A stretch of DNA of 64,000 nucleotides from Kitasatospora azatica KCTC 9699 (GCF_000744785.1 NZ_JQMO01000003.1:1860001-1924000); one strand, 5' to 3'. Positions 13,032 to 21,478 are shown, numbered from the stretch's first letter. Numbers and translations are program-made. Notes: a model not told the origin generated them from the letters alone.

Positions 13032-13691
13032 ATGACCCAGCCAGCCGCCCGTCCGTACCTGACTCTGCGCGCGGACGGCAGCCACGAGATCGAGGTGAAG
13101 CGCTCGCGTTTCATCTGCCATCTCGCCCGGGTCGGTGACGAGGAGGCCGCCCAGGAGTTCATCGCCGGGATCCGCAAGCGGTACTGGGACGCCCGGCACA
13201 ACTGCACGGCCTTCGTGGTCGGCGCCGAGCACCGGCGGGAGCGGTCCAACGACGACGGCGAGCCGGCCGGGACGGCCGGGGTGCCGATGCTCGAGGTGCT
13301 GCGCCGACGGGGCGTCACCGACACCGTCGCGGTGGTGACCCGGTACTTCGGCGGGGTGCTGCTCGGGGCCGGCGGGCTGGTCCGGGCCTACGGCGGCGCG
13401 GTCACCGCGGCGCTGGACGAGGTGGGGCTGGTGGAGCGCCGACCGGTGGCGGTGCTGCTGGTGGCGGCCGACCACACCCGGGCCGGACGGTTGGAGAACG
13501 AACTGCGCGCGGCCGGGCACGTGGTGCGCGAGCTGCACTACGAGGCGGCCGGCGTGCGGATCGAGGTCGGGGTCCCGGTGGACCGACTGCCCGCCTTCCA
13601 CGCCTGGCTGGCCGAGGCCACCGGCGGGAGCGCCGGCGCGGAGCAGGTCGGGCTGAGTTTCGTCGAGGCGCCCTGGTCGGACGCACCGTGA
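13032..13691 (+). CDS. YigZ / IMPACT family protein
   Basis: 219 residues with the UPF0029 (YigZ/IMPACT) N-terminal domain: IEVKRSRFICHLARV at the start, RHNCTAFVVG near 56, the conserved NDDGEPAGTAG near 78 and VVTRYFGGVLLGAGGLVRAYGGA near 105-127. A C-terminal ferredoxin-like domain follows. The role of bacterial members is unclear; the eukaryotic relative IMPACT regulates translation under stress. The ATG at 13032 is preferred over an upstream GTG at 12975 because the family starts close to the KRSRF motif. Confidence 0.92.
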   Translation: MTQPAARPYLTLRADGSHEIEVKRSRFICHLARVGDEEAAQEFIAGIRKRYWDARHNCTAFVVGAEHRRERSNDDGEPAGTAGVPMLEVLRRRGVTDTVAVVTRYFGGVLLGAGGLVRAYGGAVTAALDEVGLVERRPVAVLLVAADHTRAGRLENELRAAGHVVRELHYEAAGVRIEVGVPVDRLPAFHAWLAEATGGSAGAEQVGLSFVEAPWSDAP

Positions 13692-13839
13692 GCGGTGCAG
13701 TTGACTGGGTGTGGAACCGGAGATCGGACAGCCGACCAAGTCGCATATGCTTTCGGCCAAAGCCCATGGATTCGGCTTCCCGAAGGTCTGACGGTCAGTA
13801 GCCTGAGCTGACTGTCGAGTCACAGGAGCAGATCCCGAG

Positions 13840-14169
13840 ATGGCCGTGATCCGAAGCATCACCATCGCGCCCGGCGCGAACACCGGCTGGCACTACCATC
13901 CAGCCCTGGTCCAGGCGGTGCTGCTCTCGGGGACGCTGACACGGGTGCTGGAGGACGGCACGGTGGAGATCACCCGGCCGGGGCAGTTCCTGATCGAGTT
14001 GCCGGAGCAGGTGCACATCGGCTTCAACTACGGCAGTGAGCCGGTGGTGATCCTGGCGAACTACCAGGTGGCGGACGGTTGCCCGCTCTCGGTGCCGGCC
14101 TCGGAACCGGAGCTGGGCGCGGCGGCCCTTATACACCATCGGTCGGTAGCGGCGGTGGATGTCGGCTGA
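13840..14169 (+). CDS. single-domain cupin protein
   Basis: 109 residues forming one cupin barrel. Motif 1 is present with WHYHP near residues 19-23 and a later acidic position in the RVLEDGTVEI strand; motif 2 is PGQFLIELPEQVHIGFN with its histidine. The two histidines of motif 1 plus that of motif 2 could bind one metal ion. No enzymatic or DNA-binding domain is fused, so it could be a small metal-dependent enzyme or a binding protein. AGGAG lies 12 bases before the ATG. A hairpin follows immediately. Confidence 0.85.
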   Translation: MAVIRSITIAPGANTGWHYHPALVQAVLLSGTLTRVLEDGTVEITRPGQFLIELPEQVHIGFNYGSEPVVILANYQVADGCPLSVPASEPELGAAALIHHRSVAAVDVG

Positions 14170-14191
14170 CCAACACACGAATGAATTAATA

Positions 14192-14223
14192 CGGCCCGGA
14201 GCTGGAACTTCAGCTCCGGGCCG
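14192..14223 (+). terminator. terminator after the cupin gene, 13-bp stem
   Basis: A 13-bp perfect inverted repeat (14192-14204, 14211-14223) with a 6-base loop. It separates the cupin gene from the two-gene unit that starts at 14335. Confidence 0.8.
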
Positions 14224-14334
14224 CGGCGTTCTCCCCAGCAAGGAACCAGGTCAGCACCGGCTGACCGAGGCCGACATTCACCCCATCGATGGAGGACCGT
14301 CAGACCCCACCAGCGCACCACGGAGGCACCACCC

Positions 14335-16149
14335 ATGAGCACTGACCGTGCCGCGCCGCCCGCGGCCGCCGAATCAGCCCCTCTCCTGCCCCGCCCCGGG
14401 CCACCCCCGTCGGGCCATACGACGCCCTACCGGATGACGGTGACCACCCGTCAGTCCCATACCGACGCGGTCGCGCTGGCCGACCAGTGCCTGGCCGCCT
14501 GGCTGAAGCACGAGGGCTACGCCGAGCCGCCGCCGCCCGAGCAGGCCCCCTGGCCCGCCGCGTCGAGCGCGCCCGCCGGCCCCGAGCCCCCAGCGCCACC
14601 CGAGCCCGACACGCCGCCCCAACCGCCGCTCGCCACCCGGTACCGCCTGGCCGACCGGGTGCTGCTGGACCGCGACACCGGCCCGCTGCCGGCCAGAGCC
14701 TCCGGAGCGCCACCCGGCCGCTACACCCGCCGGCGGGTCCGCACCCCCGCGCCGAACGGCACCCACCGCCTCACCCTGACCATCGCCACCGAGCAGGGCG
14801 GCCCCAGCTGGATCCGGCTGGAGGCCGAGCACCAGCAGGCCGCGCCCGGTGTCCGCACCCCGGGCCGGGTGCCGGTGCCCGAACTCGTGCACGGCCTGCT
14901 GCCGTTGATCGACGCGCTGGACGGCGCGGCCGAGGTCCGTCCACTGCCCCGGATCATCACCGCCGCCGAGGTCGACAGCGTGATCGACGAGCTCTGCGAC
15001 CCGGCGCGCCGACTGCCGACCGTGGTCGCCAGCGTCCCCGCCGACCTCGATCCGCTCAGCTGGACGGCCCGGCTGCTGCACCCGCTGCTGCGCGATGTCG
15101 CCGGGCTCGCCGTCGGATACGTCCTCGACCCCACCGCCCGGGTCGCCTTCAACACCGCCCTCGAGTACCACACCGTCTACGGCGGAGCGGTCCGCACCTA
15201 CCTGCCCGAGGTGGACCCGGCCTCCCGCCGGGACGCGCTGCGCCACCTGGTGCTGCCCCGGCACCGGATCGAGGGGGAGCCGCGCCGGGCCGCCGCGTTG
15301 CTGGCCCGGGAGCCGCGCCGGCTGGCCGATCTGGCCCCGCTGCCCGAAGCCCTGGCCCGGGTACCAGTGCTGCGAGTGCGGCCGCCGGAGCAGCGCTCCG
15401 CCCCCGGACCAGCGGCGCTGCCGGCGCCACCCCGAGTGGCCGAGCTCACCGAGCTGGTCGGGGAGCTGACGGAGTCCCAGCAGGTCGGCGCCGACGAGTT
15501 GCAGCGGGTCCGCCGCAGCCTGCACCGCTCCTGGCGTCGCGAGCTCCATCTGCGGGCCGAGAACGAGGTGCAGAGCACGGCGCTGCGCCGGGTCAGCGCC
15601 CAGCTGCGGATGCTCAACAGTCGGCTCTGTCCGACGGGCGGCGATCCGCTGCTGGCGTCGCGCGGCCCGGCCAGCTTCACCGAACTGCTGGGCCGGATCG
15701 AGGAGTTCCCGCTGCTCAGCTTCACCGGGGACGAGAAGGACACCCTCGCGCTGGACTCCCACACGGTCGGTGGCAACTGGGTCAGGCTCACCTGGGACGG
15801 CCTGACGGCCCTTCAGGAGTACGCCGCCGTCGCCGTTCACGGGGCCGCCGGCGGGGATTTCAAGCAGTGGTGCGAGCACGCGCCGCCTGGCGGCAGCCAC
15901 TTCCCGCCGCGCAAGGCGGTGCGGGGCGAGTCACGAACGGTCTGCAGCCACAGCAAGATGCGTCGCGAGCGGATGTTCGCGGTGCCGCCCTCGGTGGACC
16001 CGAGCGGCCGCGCCTTCATGGGAGCCCATCTGCGGATCGGCGGCGGCCGCACGGCTCCCCGGCTGCACTACCTGGACGACTGCTCGGGCAGCGGCCGGAT
16101 CTACGTCGGCTACATCGGCATACATCTCACCAACACCATGACCAACTGA
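14335..16149 (+). CDS. conserved actinomycete protein of unknown function, partner of Mrr-like gene
   Basis: 604 residues; I know no named domain. Architecture: Pro/Ala-rich N-terminus to about residue 100; a mixed region to 210; a compact domain at about 231-330 with PLSWTARLLHPLLRDVAG, then GLAVGYVLDP and GGAVRTYLPEVDP, then RHLVLPRHRI; a helical, probably coiled-coil stretch at about 375-430; and a C-terminal domain at 447-604 that opens FTELLGRIEEFPLLSFTGD and ends GYIGIHLTNTMTN. I recall similar hypothetical proteins in other streptomycetes, with the same GGAVRTYLP and closing motifs, but no characterised member. GGAGG lies 9 bases before the ATG. The Mrr-like gene follows 138 bases later on the same strand with no terminator between them, so the two may be co-transcribed. 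A defence role is inference. Confidence 0.7.
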   Translation: MSTDRAAPPAAAESAPLLPRPGPPPSGHTTPYRMTVTTRQSHTDAVALADQCLAAWLKHEGYAEPPPPEQAPWPAASSAPAGPEPPAPPEPDTPPQPPLATRYRLADRVLLDRDTGPLPARASGAPPGRYTRRRVRTPAPNGTHRLTLTIATEQGGPSWIRLEAEHQQAAPGVRTPGRVPVPELVHGLLPLIDALDGAAEVRPLPRIITAAEVDSVIDELCDPARRLPTVVASVPADLDPLSWTARLLHPLLRDVAGLAVGYVLDPTARVAFNTALEYHTVYGGAVRTYLPEVDPASRRDALRHLVLPRHRIEGEPRRAAALLAREPRRLADLAPLPEALARVPVLRVRPPEQRSAPGPAALPAPPRVAELTELVGELTESQQVGADELQRVRRSLHRSWRRELHLRAENEVQSTALRRVSAQLRMLNSRLCPTGGDPLLASRGPASFTELLGRIEEFPLLSFTGDEKDTLALDSHTVGGNWVRLTWDGLTALQEYAAVAVHGAAGGDFKQWCEHAPPGGSHFPPRKAVRGESRTVCSHSKMRRERMFAVPPSVDPSGRAFMGAHLRIGGGRTAPRLHYLDDCSGSGRIYVGYIGIHLTNTMTN

Positions 16150-16287
16150 GGGGAGAACGGTGGAGAATGCTCGCAGGGGGTATGCCACCTCCAGTCTTCG
16201 GCCGAGGCGCCCGTAGCCGGGCGTGCCTGGCCGGCGCAGCCCGGCCACCCAAGAAGCGCCGGACGAGCACGGGGGAACCGACCGCCG

Positions 16288-18132
16288 ATGCAGGATTCGC
16301 CCAAGCGTCAGTCGGCCCTGGACGCGGCCCTCAACCTTCGTACCGGGTTCCTGGCCTCGGTCTTCGGGGGCACCACCGACGGGCCGGGGCAGCTGGGGCC
16401 CGAGGAGTTCGGGCCGGCTGGCGGATCCGGCGGCGGGTCCGGCGGCGGATCGGGTGGTGGCGGCGCTGGTGCGTCGGGCGGCTTCAGTGCGCTTGACCTC
16501 GGGTCCGAGCCGGCGCCCGACGGTGGGGCTCCGGGTTCCGCCGGTGCGTCAGGTTCCTTCGGTGCGTCAGGTTCGGTCGCTGCCGAGGAGCTCGATCCGG
16601 CCGTGGCAGCCCACGGCCGGGCCGCCGAGCTGACGCACCATCGGACCGCCACCGTGCGGGCCGAGCAGCAGCGCCTGGCCGAGCTGCTGGCCCGGCTCGC
16701 GCTGCCGGTCAGTGCGATGGACTTCGAGAGCCAGCGCCGCAGTTACGAGCCTCGGCCCTATCTCGCCGGTCCGTCGGTGGAGCAGGCCGAGCGCGAGCCG
16801 CAGTGGGCGGACTTCGCACCGGTCCAGCCGGCCGCCCCTGCCGCCCCTGCCGTCCCCGGCGTCCCCGCCGTCCCCGAGCAGGCGGGGGGTCCGGACGGTG
16901 CCGCAGTGAGCGGCGCGGTGGAGAGCAGCGCCGTCCTCGGCGCCAGGCGACTGCTGGACTCGGGCTACCAGCGGGAGCTGGCCCAGGCCCGGCTGGCCCA
17001 CCAGCGCGCGCTGCGCCAGTGGCGGACCGATCGGGTGGCCGCCGCCGACCCGGCCGAGGCGGCTGCCCGGCTGGCGCACGAGCAGACGGAGCAGGCCCGC
17101 GCCCGCGCCGTCCAGGAGTACAACGACAGCCTGGAGGAGTGCCGGCGCGCCTACCGGGAGGCCGAGCCGGCCGCCGTCGAGTCGCTGTTGGAGCGGGCAC
17201 TGGCCGCGGCCGAGGCGGTCACCCCCGAGCTGCCCGCCCCCTGTCGAGCGGTGTTCCGCCCGTTGACCCGCACGGTGGTGCTCGATCTCGACCTGCCCCC
17301 GCTCGGCCTGGTCCCCTCCCTGGACGGCTACCGGCTCACCCCCGACGGCGAGATCAGCCCGGTGCCCAGGGCGCCCGCCGACCGGGCTGCCGACTACCTG
17401 CGCCTGGTCTCCCGGCTGGCCCTGCGGGCGCTGCAGGCGGCCGACGCGGTGGACACCGATGACATCCTGACCGGCGTGGTGCTCAACGGCTGGCTGCGCG
17501 AGCCGGATGTGACCTGCCTGCTCTCGGTCGACGCGGACCGCGACGCGCTGGCCCGCACCCGGCTGGTCACCGAGCCCGAGCCGGTCGACGAAGCGGGCGA
17601 GCCGGGCGTCTACGCGGCCGCCGAGCAGGACGAGGCGCTGGTGCGGCTGCGTGACCTGGGCGCCTCGGTGAGCCCCGACCCGTACGGCCGGGTCGCGGTG
17701 CGCCCGTACGCCACGGCCGGTGCGGCCGTCCCGGCGGTGGCCGACCTCTCCCCGGGCGAGTTCGCGGTGCTGGTCCGGGAGGTCCTCACCCGGGGTGGCC
17801 TGTCCGACTGGAGCGTGCGGTTGCGCGGCCAGGCCGGTCTGGTCGCCACCGGCAGCGGCGCCCCCGACAGTGCGCTGCCCGGGCGCTGGGTGGTCTGCGC
17901 CTCCCGTCGCCCCGGTGCGGTCGGTGCCGCCGAGGTGCGCACTCTCGCGGAGGCCGTCCAGGAGGAGTCGGCCGGGCACGGCCTGTGGCTGAGCACCGGC
18001 GGCTTCACCGAGGAGGCGCTGGACCTGGCCGACACCGCCGAGTACCGCCAGATCCACCTTGCCGACGGCGACGGATTCCGCGCCATGGCCGAGACCCACC
18101 TCGGCCTCCCGCTCACCGTCACCGCCCGATAG
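16288..18132 (+). CDS. Mrr-type restriction endonuclease homologue with degenerate active site
   Basis: 614 residues. Layout: N-terminus to about 40; a Gly/Ser linker near 44-65; a helical, probably coiled-coil stretch at about 225-305; a middle domain with AVFRPLTRTVVLDLDLP, VLNGWLREP and SVSPDPYGRVAV; and a C-terminal Mrr-like domain at 487-614 starting LSPGEFAVLVREVL. This matches the long actinomycete 'restriction endonuclease' family as I remember it. In active members the Mrr domain has DGGVD and QAK motifs; here the corresponding positions read QAGLV and CAS, while LWLSTGGFTEEA is retained in the place of the family's VTTSxF segment. It therefore looks like a nuclease fold without catalytic residues, perhaps a DNA-binding or scaffold protein. 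It follows the 14335 gene. Confidence 0.75.
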   Translation: MQDSPKRQSALDAALNLRTGFLASVFGGTTDGPGQLGPEEFGPAGGSGGGSGGGSGGGGAGASGGFSALDLGSEPAPDGGAPGSAGASGSFGASGSVAAEELDPAVAAHGRAAELTHHRTATVRAEQQRLAELLARLALPVSAMDFESQRRSYEPRPYLAGPSVEQAEREPQWADFAPVQPAAPAAPAVPGVPAVPEQAGGPDGAAVSGAVESSAVLGARRLLDSGYQRELAQARLAHQRALRQWRTDRVAAADPAEAAARLAHEQTEQARARAVQEYNDSLEECRRAYREAEPAAVESLLERALAAAEAVTPELPAPCRAVFRPLTRTVVLDLDLPPLGLVPSLDGYRLTPDGEISPVPRAPADRAADYLRLVSRLALRALQAADAVDTDDILTGVVLNGWLREPDVTCLLSVDADRDALARTRLVTEPEPVDEAGEPGVYAAAEQDEALVRLRDLGASVSPDPYGRVAVRPYATAGAAVPAVADLSPGEFAVLVREVLTRGGLSDWSVRLRGQAGLVATGSGAPDSALPGRWVVCASRRPGAVGAAEVRTLAEAVQEESAGHGLWLSTGGFTEEALDLADTAEYRQIHLADGDGFRAMAETHLGLPLTVTAR

Positions 18133-18240
18133 CGCTGCTGACCAGGTCACTCGGACGACCGCCTTCAGAGGGCGGTGGCCGGGGTGGCGCAGCAGGCTGG
18201 GCGGGACAGGGAGAAGACCTGGCTGGGTGGGAGGAACCGG

Positions 18241-19005
18241 ATGACCGCGATTCTCGTCGCCGCCGGAGCCTTCCTGATGACCCTGATCGGTGGCTTCGTC
18301 GCCCACCGGACCGGGGACCGGCGGCACCTGGTGCTCGGGTTCGCCGCGGGGCTGATGCTCGGGGTGGTCGCCTTCGACCTGCTGCCCGAGGCACTCGTCC
18401 AGGCACCGCAGGCGCTGCACGGCGTCCCGCAGGCGCTGCTGATGTTCGCGGCCGGGTTCCTGACCATCCACTGCATCGAGCGCTCGGTCGCCATCCACCG
18501 CGCGCACGAGGGCGAGTACGCCACCCACACCCATGCCCACGGACACGCGCACCCGCATCACGGCCGCGCCGAGGGCATCGGGTTGACCGCGGCCGCCGCG
18601 CTGGTCGGCCACAGCCTGATGGACGGCTTCGCGATCGGTGCCGCCTTCCAGGCCGGCGGCACGGTCGGCACCGTGGTGGCGATCGCGGTGGTCGCGCACG
18701 ACTTCGCCGACGGGTTCAACACCTACACGGTGACCCGGCTGTACGGGAACAACCGCCGCCGGGCCGTGGGGCTGCTCGCCGCCGACGCGGTGGCCCCGGT
18801 CACCGGCGCGGCGATCACCCTGCTGTTCACCATCCCCGAGCACGTCCTCGGCCTCTACCTGGGCTTCTTCTCGGGCTTCCTGCTCTACCTGGCGACCGCG
18901 GACATCCTCCCCGAGGCGCACAGCCCGCACCCCTCGCGCTCCACGCTGCTCTGCACACTGCTCGGGGTCGGCTTCATGTGGTTGGTGATCGGATTGGCCA
19001 ACTAG
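18241..19005 (+). CDS. ZIP family metal transporter
   Basis: 254 residues with about eight hydrophobic segments. The ZIP transport helices carry GHSLMDGFAIGAAF (near 120) and VAHDFADGFNTYTV (near 150), which hold the metal-path histidines and acidic residues. A cytoplasmic His-rich loop, HTHAHGHAHPHH (about 98-109), separates the N-terminal three helices from the core, as in zinc or iron importers. Substrate is probably zinc, but other divalent ions are possible. ATG 18241 is chosen because GGGAGGAA lies just upstream; an open frame from 18175 would overlap the spacer. Its stop and the stop of the convergent LysR gene share the tetranucleotide CTAG. Confidence 0.9.
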   Translation: MTAILVAAGAFLMTLIGGFVAHRTGDRRHLVLGFAAGLMLGVVAFDLLPEALVQAPQALHGVPQALLMFAAGFLTIHCIERSVAIHRAHEGEYATHTHAHGHAHPHHGRAEGIGLTAAAALVGHSLMDGFAIGAAFQAGGTVGTVVAIAVVAHDFADGFNTYTVTRLYGNNRRRAVGLLAADAVAPVTGAAITLLFTIPEHVLGLYLGFFSGFLLYLATADILPEAHSPHPSRSTLLCTLLGVGFMWLVIGLAN

Positions 19006-19958
19006 TCCGTCTGGTGCGTCTGCTGGGCCTGGTCCGTCTGGTTCGTCCGGCCCGCCGCCGCCCGGACCGGCCAGTGCCGCCGCATCGCGTCCAGCGCCGC
19101 GGTGATCGCCGGGCGGCGGGAGGCCTGGGACCGCCAGAGGGCGAAGACCCGTCGGCTCGGCTCGGGCACCACCGGGCGGGCCACCACGCCGGCCGGCAGC
19201 GGCCCGCGCCCGAGCTGCGGCACCAGGCCGATCCCGAGCCCGGCGGCGATCAGCGCGATCTGCGTCTCGAACTCGCCGACCTGGTAGAGCACGTCCGGCT
19301 CCTCGCCGGCCTCGCGCATGGTCCGCACCAGCCAGTCGTGGCAGATGTTGCCGGCCGGCACGCTGGTCCAGCGCTGGCCGAGGAGCCGGGGGACCGGCAC
19401 CACGGCGAGCTCGGCCAGCGGGTGCTCTGCGCGCAGCAGCAGGTCGACCGGGTCCGAGCCGAGGTTCTGCCGGGAGAGCCCGGCGGGGATCGGCAGCGGC
19501 ACGGTCGGCCAGTCCTGCACCAGGGCCAGGTCCACCTCACCGCGAGCGACCAGCTCGCTGGCCACATAGGGGTCGGTCTCGATCAGCCGGACCTCCAGCT
19601 CCGGGCAGGTCTGCCGCAGTTCGGCCAGCGCGCCCGGCAGCAGCCCGCGCGCGCCGGTGGCGAAGGCGGCGATCTGCAGCCGGCCGACCGCCTGGCCGCG
19701 CTGCTCCTCCAGGGTCACCTCGGCCTGCTCGACCAGGGCCAGCAGCTCGCGCGCGGTCCCCGCCAGCTCCTGGGCGGCGTCGGTCAGCACCACGCCGCGC
19801 CCCTGACGCTCCAACAGCACGGTGCGGGTCTCCCGCTCCAGTTTGGAGATCTGCTGGGAGACCGCCGAGGAGGTGAAGCCGAGCGAGGCCGCGGCCTTGC
19901 CGATCGAGCCGTGCACCGCGACCGCGTGCAGTGCCCGCAGCCGTCCGAGATCCATCAT
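19002..19958 (-). CDS. LysR family transcriptional regulator
   Basis: 318 residues. The N-terminal winged helix-turn-helix covers about 2-60 (LRALHAVAVHGSIGKAAASLG, then SSAVSQQISKLERE), followed by the substrate-binding domain starting near LQIAAFATGARGLLPGAL. The C-terminus ends in a Thr/Gln-rich tail (TNQTDQAQQTHQTD). Two tandem ATGs allow a start at 19958 or 19955. It is divergent from an EamA exporter, with a LysR-type operator candidate between them at 19987-20008, so it most likely controls that exporter and itself. The ligand is unknown. Confidence 0.92.
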   Translation of the reverse strand: MMDLGRLRALHAVAVHGSIGKAAASLGFTSSAVSQQISKLERETRTVLLERQGRGVVLTDAAQELAGTARELLALVEQAEVTLEEQRGQAVGRLQIAAFATGARGLLPGALAELRQTCPELEVRLIETDPYVASELVARGEVDLALVQDWPTVPLPIPAGLSRQNLGSDPVDLLLRAEHPLAELAVVPVPRLLGQRWTSVPAGNICHDWLVRTMREAGEEPDVLYQVGEFETQIALIAAGLGIGLVPQLGRGPLPAGVVARPVVPEPSRRVFALWRSQASRRPAITAALDAMRRHWPVRAAAGRTNQTDQAQQTHQTD

Positions 19959-19986
19959 GGTGCGATTATGCGCGACTGGTTAGCAG

Positions 19987-20008
19987 TACTGAAGAGTTGC
20001 CTTCAGTA
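19987..20008. promoter_or_regulatory. LysR operator candidate
   Basis: TACTGAAG-6 bases-CTTCAGTA, a perfect 8-bp inverted repeat containing the T-N11-A signature. It lies between the LysR and EamA starts, closer to LysR. Confidence 0.65.
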
Positions 20009-20052
20009 TTCATCGCTGGTGCTGAACGGTTCCGGTCGGCCATGCTCGGTGC

Positions 20053-21039
20053 ATGCCCGCACCGAACACCAACTCCGCTGCCATGAGCCCTCGTCACATC
20101 GCCCTGGCCGTCCTGGTCGCCGCCGTCTGGGGCCTGAACTTCGTCCTGATCGACATCGGCCTGAAGAACTTCCCGCCGCTGCTCTTCTGCGCACTGCGGT
20201 TCACCGTGGTGGCCGTGCCGGCGATCTTCTTCGTGGGCAGGCCCCGGGTGGCCTGGCGCTGGATCCTGGCGGTCGGTGTGGTCCTCGGCGTGGTCAAGTT
20301 CGGCCTGCTCTTCCTCGGCATGCACGCGGGGATGCCGGCCGGCCTCTCCTCGCTGGTGCTGCAGAGCCAGGCCGTCTTCACCGTGCTCTTCGCCGCCGGA
20401 ATGCTGCGCGAGCGCCCCGCGCCGCAGCGGATCGCCGGGCTGGCGGTCGCCTCGGCGGGCATCCTGCTGGCGGCCGTCGACCACGGCCTGGGCGGACCGG
20501 CCAAGGCGTTCGCGCTGGTCATCGCCGCCGCCGTGGCCTGGGGGCTGTCCAATGTGCTGACCCGCAAGGCCGCGCCCCCGGACATGCTGCGCTGGATGGT
20601 CTGGGTCAGCGCGGTGCCGCCGCTGCCACTGCTGGCGCTCTCGCTGCTGGTCGAGGGCGGGTCGGCCGACCTGCACGCGCTGGCCTCGATCACTCCGGCG
20701 GGCCTGGGCGCGGTGGCCTACGTCGGCCTGCTCTCCACCCTCTTCGGCTTCGCCGCCTGGGGCTTCCTGCTGCGCACCTACGACGCGAGCGCCGTCGCCC
20801 CGTACTCGCTGCTGGTCCCGGTCTTCGGGATGTCCTCGGCCTGGCTGCTGCTCGGCGAGGCGATCACCCCGCTGGCCGGCTGCGCGGCCCTGCTGGTGAT
20901 CGCCGGGATCGCGCTCATCGCTCTGCGGCCGGGGAGCCTGACGCCGCGCCGGAGCCTGACACCCCGGCGGACCCTGACGCTGCGTCGACGGGCCCCGGGC
21001 GCCGCGGCGCCCGCCCGTGCACCGCTTCCGCGGCCCTGA
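20053..21039 (+). CDS. EamA family (DMT superfamily) exporter
   Basis: 328 residues with ten predicted membrane helices in two EamA repeats, starting MSPRHIALAVLVAAVWGLNFV and repeated from about residue 155 (FALVIAAAVAWGLSNVLTRKAA). Members export amino acids or other small metabolites; the substrate here is unknown. ATG at 20053 or 20083; the second is nearer the first helix. The last 40 residues are unusual: a basic repeated tail (SLTPRRSLTPRRTLTLRR) whose coding sequence overlaps the 3' end of the convergent MarR gene by 125 bases. Probably regulated by the divergent LysR protein. Confidence 0.9.
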   Translation: MPAPNTNSAAMSPRHIALAVLVAAVWGLNFVLIDIGLKNFPPLLFCALRFTVVAVPAIFFVGRPRVAWRWILAVGVVLGVVKFGLLFLGMHAGMPAGLSSLVLQSQAVFTVLFAAGMLRERPAPQRIAGLAVASAGILLAAVDHGLGGPAKAFALVIAAAVAWGLSNVLTRKAAPPDMLRWMVWVSAVPPLPLLALSLLVEGGSADLHALASITPAGLGAVAYVGLLSTLFGFAAWGFLLRTYDASAVAPYSLLVPVFGMSSAWLLLGEAITPLAGCAALLVIAGIALIALRPGSLTPRRSLTPRRTLTLRRRAPGAAAPARAPLPRP

Positions 21040-21478
21040 GCACCCGCAGCATCACGGCGACATCGTCCGGATCGGCGCCGCTGAAGTACTCCTCGGCCAC
21101 TTCCTGACGGACCCGGGCGAGCCGCTCCACGGCGGCCCGCCCGGCCGTCGTCAGGACCAGGCCGACGGCCCGTCGGTCCGCCGGGTCGGGCACCCGCTCG
21201 ACCAGGCCGCCCTGCTCCAGCGCGTCCACCACGGTGGTGGCCGAGCGGGGGGCGATGTTCAGCCGGTCGGCCAGTTCGCTCAGCCGGATCGCCCGGCCGG
21301 GGGTCTCGCAGTGGGCCGCGCGGGCCAGCACCTGCAGTGCGCGGCCCTGGCCCGGGGTCAGGCCGTACGGTTCCAGGCGGTGCACGGTGCGGTGGCGGAT
21401 CCGCTTCATCGCCCGGGTCAGCTCGTCGGCGAGCTCGGCCGCACCCTCGGCGGCGGGTTCGGGGGACGGGCTGGTCAT
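20915..21478 (-). CDS. MarR family transcriptional regulator
   Basis: 187 residues with a MarR winged helix: PGQGRALQVLAR, RLSELADRLNIAPRSATTVVDALEQGGLVERVPDPADRRAVGLVLT, then the dimerisation helices. The ATG at 21478 is used because GAGGAG lies 8 bases upstream; the frame is open to 21556 without support. The C-terminal 30 residues are low complexity (Ala/Ser/Gly) and overlap the EamA gene on the other strand. Target genes are unknown; the neighbouring EamA exporter is a candidate, since MarR proteins often control efflux. Confidence 0.9.
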   Translation of the reverse strand: MTSPSPEPAAEGAAELADELTRAMKRIRHRTVHRLEPYGLTPGQGRALQVLARAAHCETPGRAIRLSELADRLNIAPRSATTVVDALEQGGLVERVPDPADRRAVGLVLTTAGRAAVERLARVRQEVAEEYFSGADPDDVAVMLRVLRAAEAVHGRAPRRPGPVDAASGSAGVSGSGAASGSPAAER

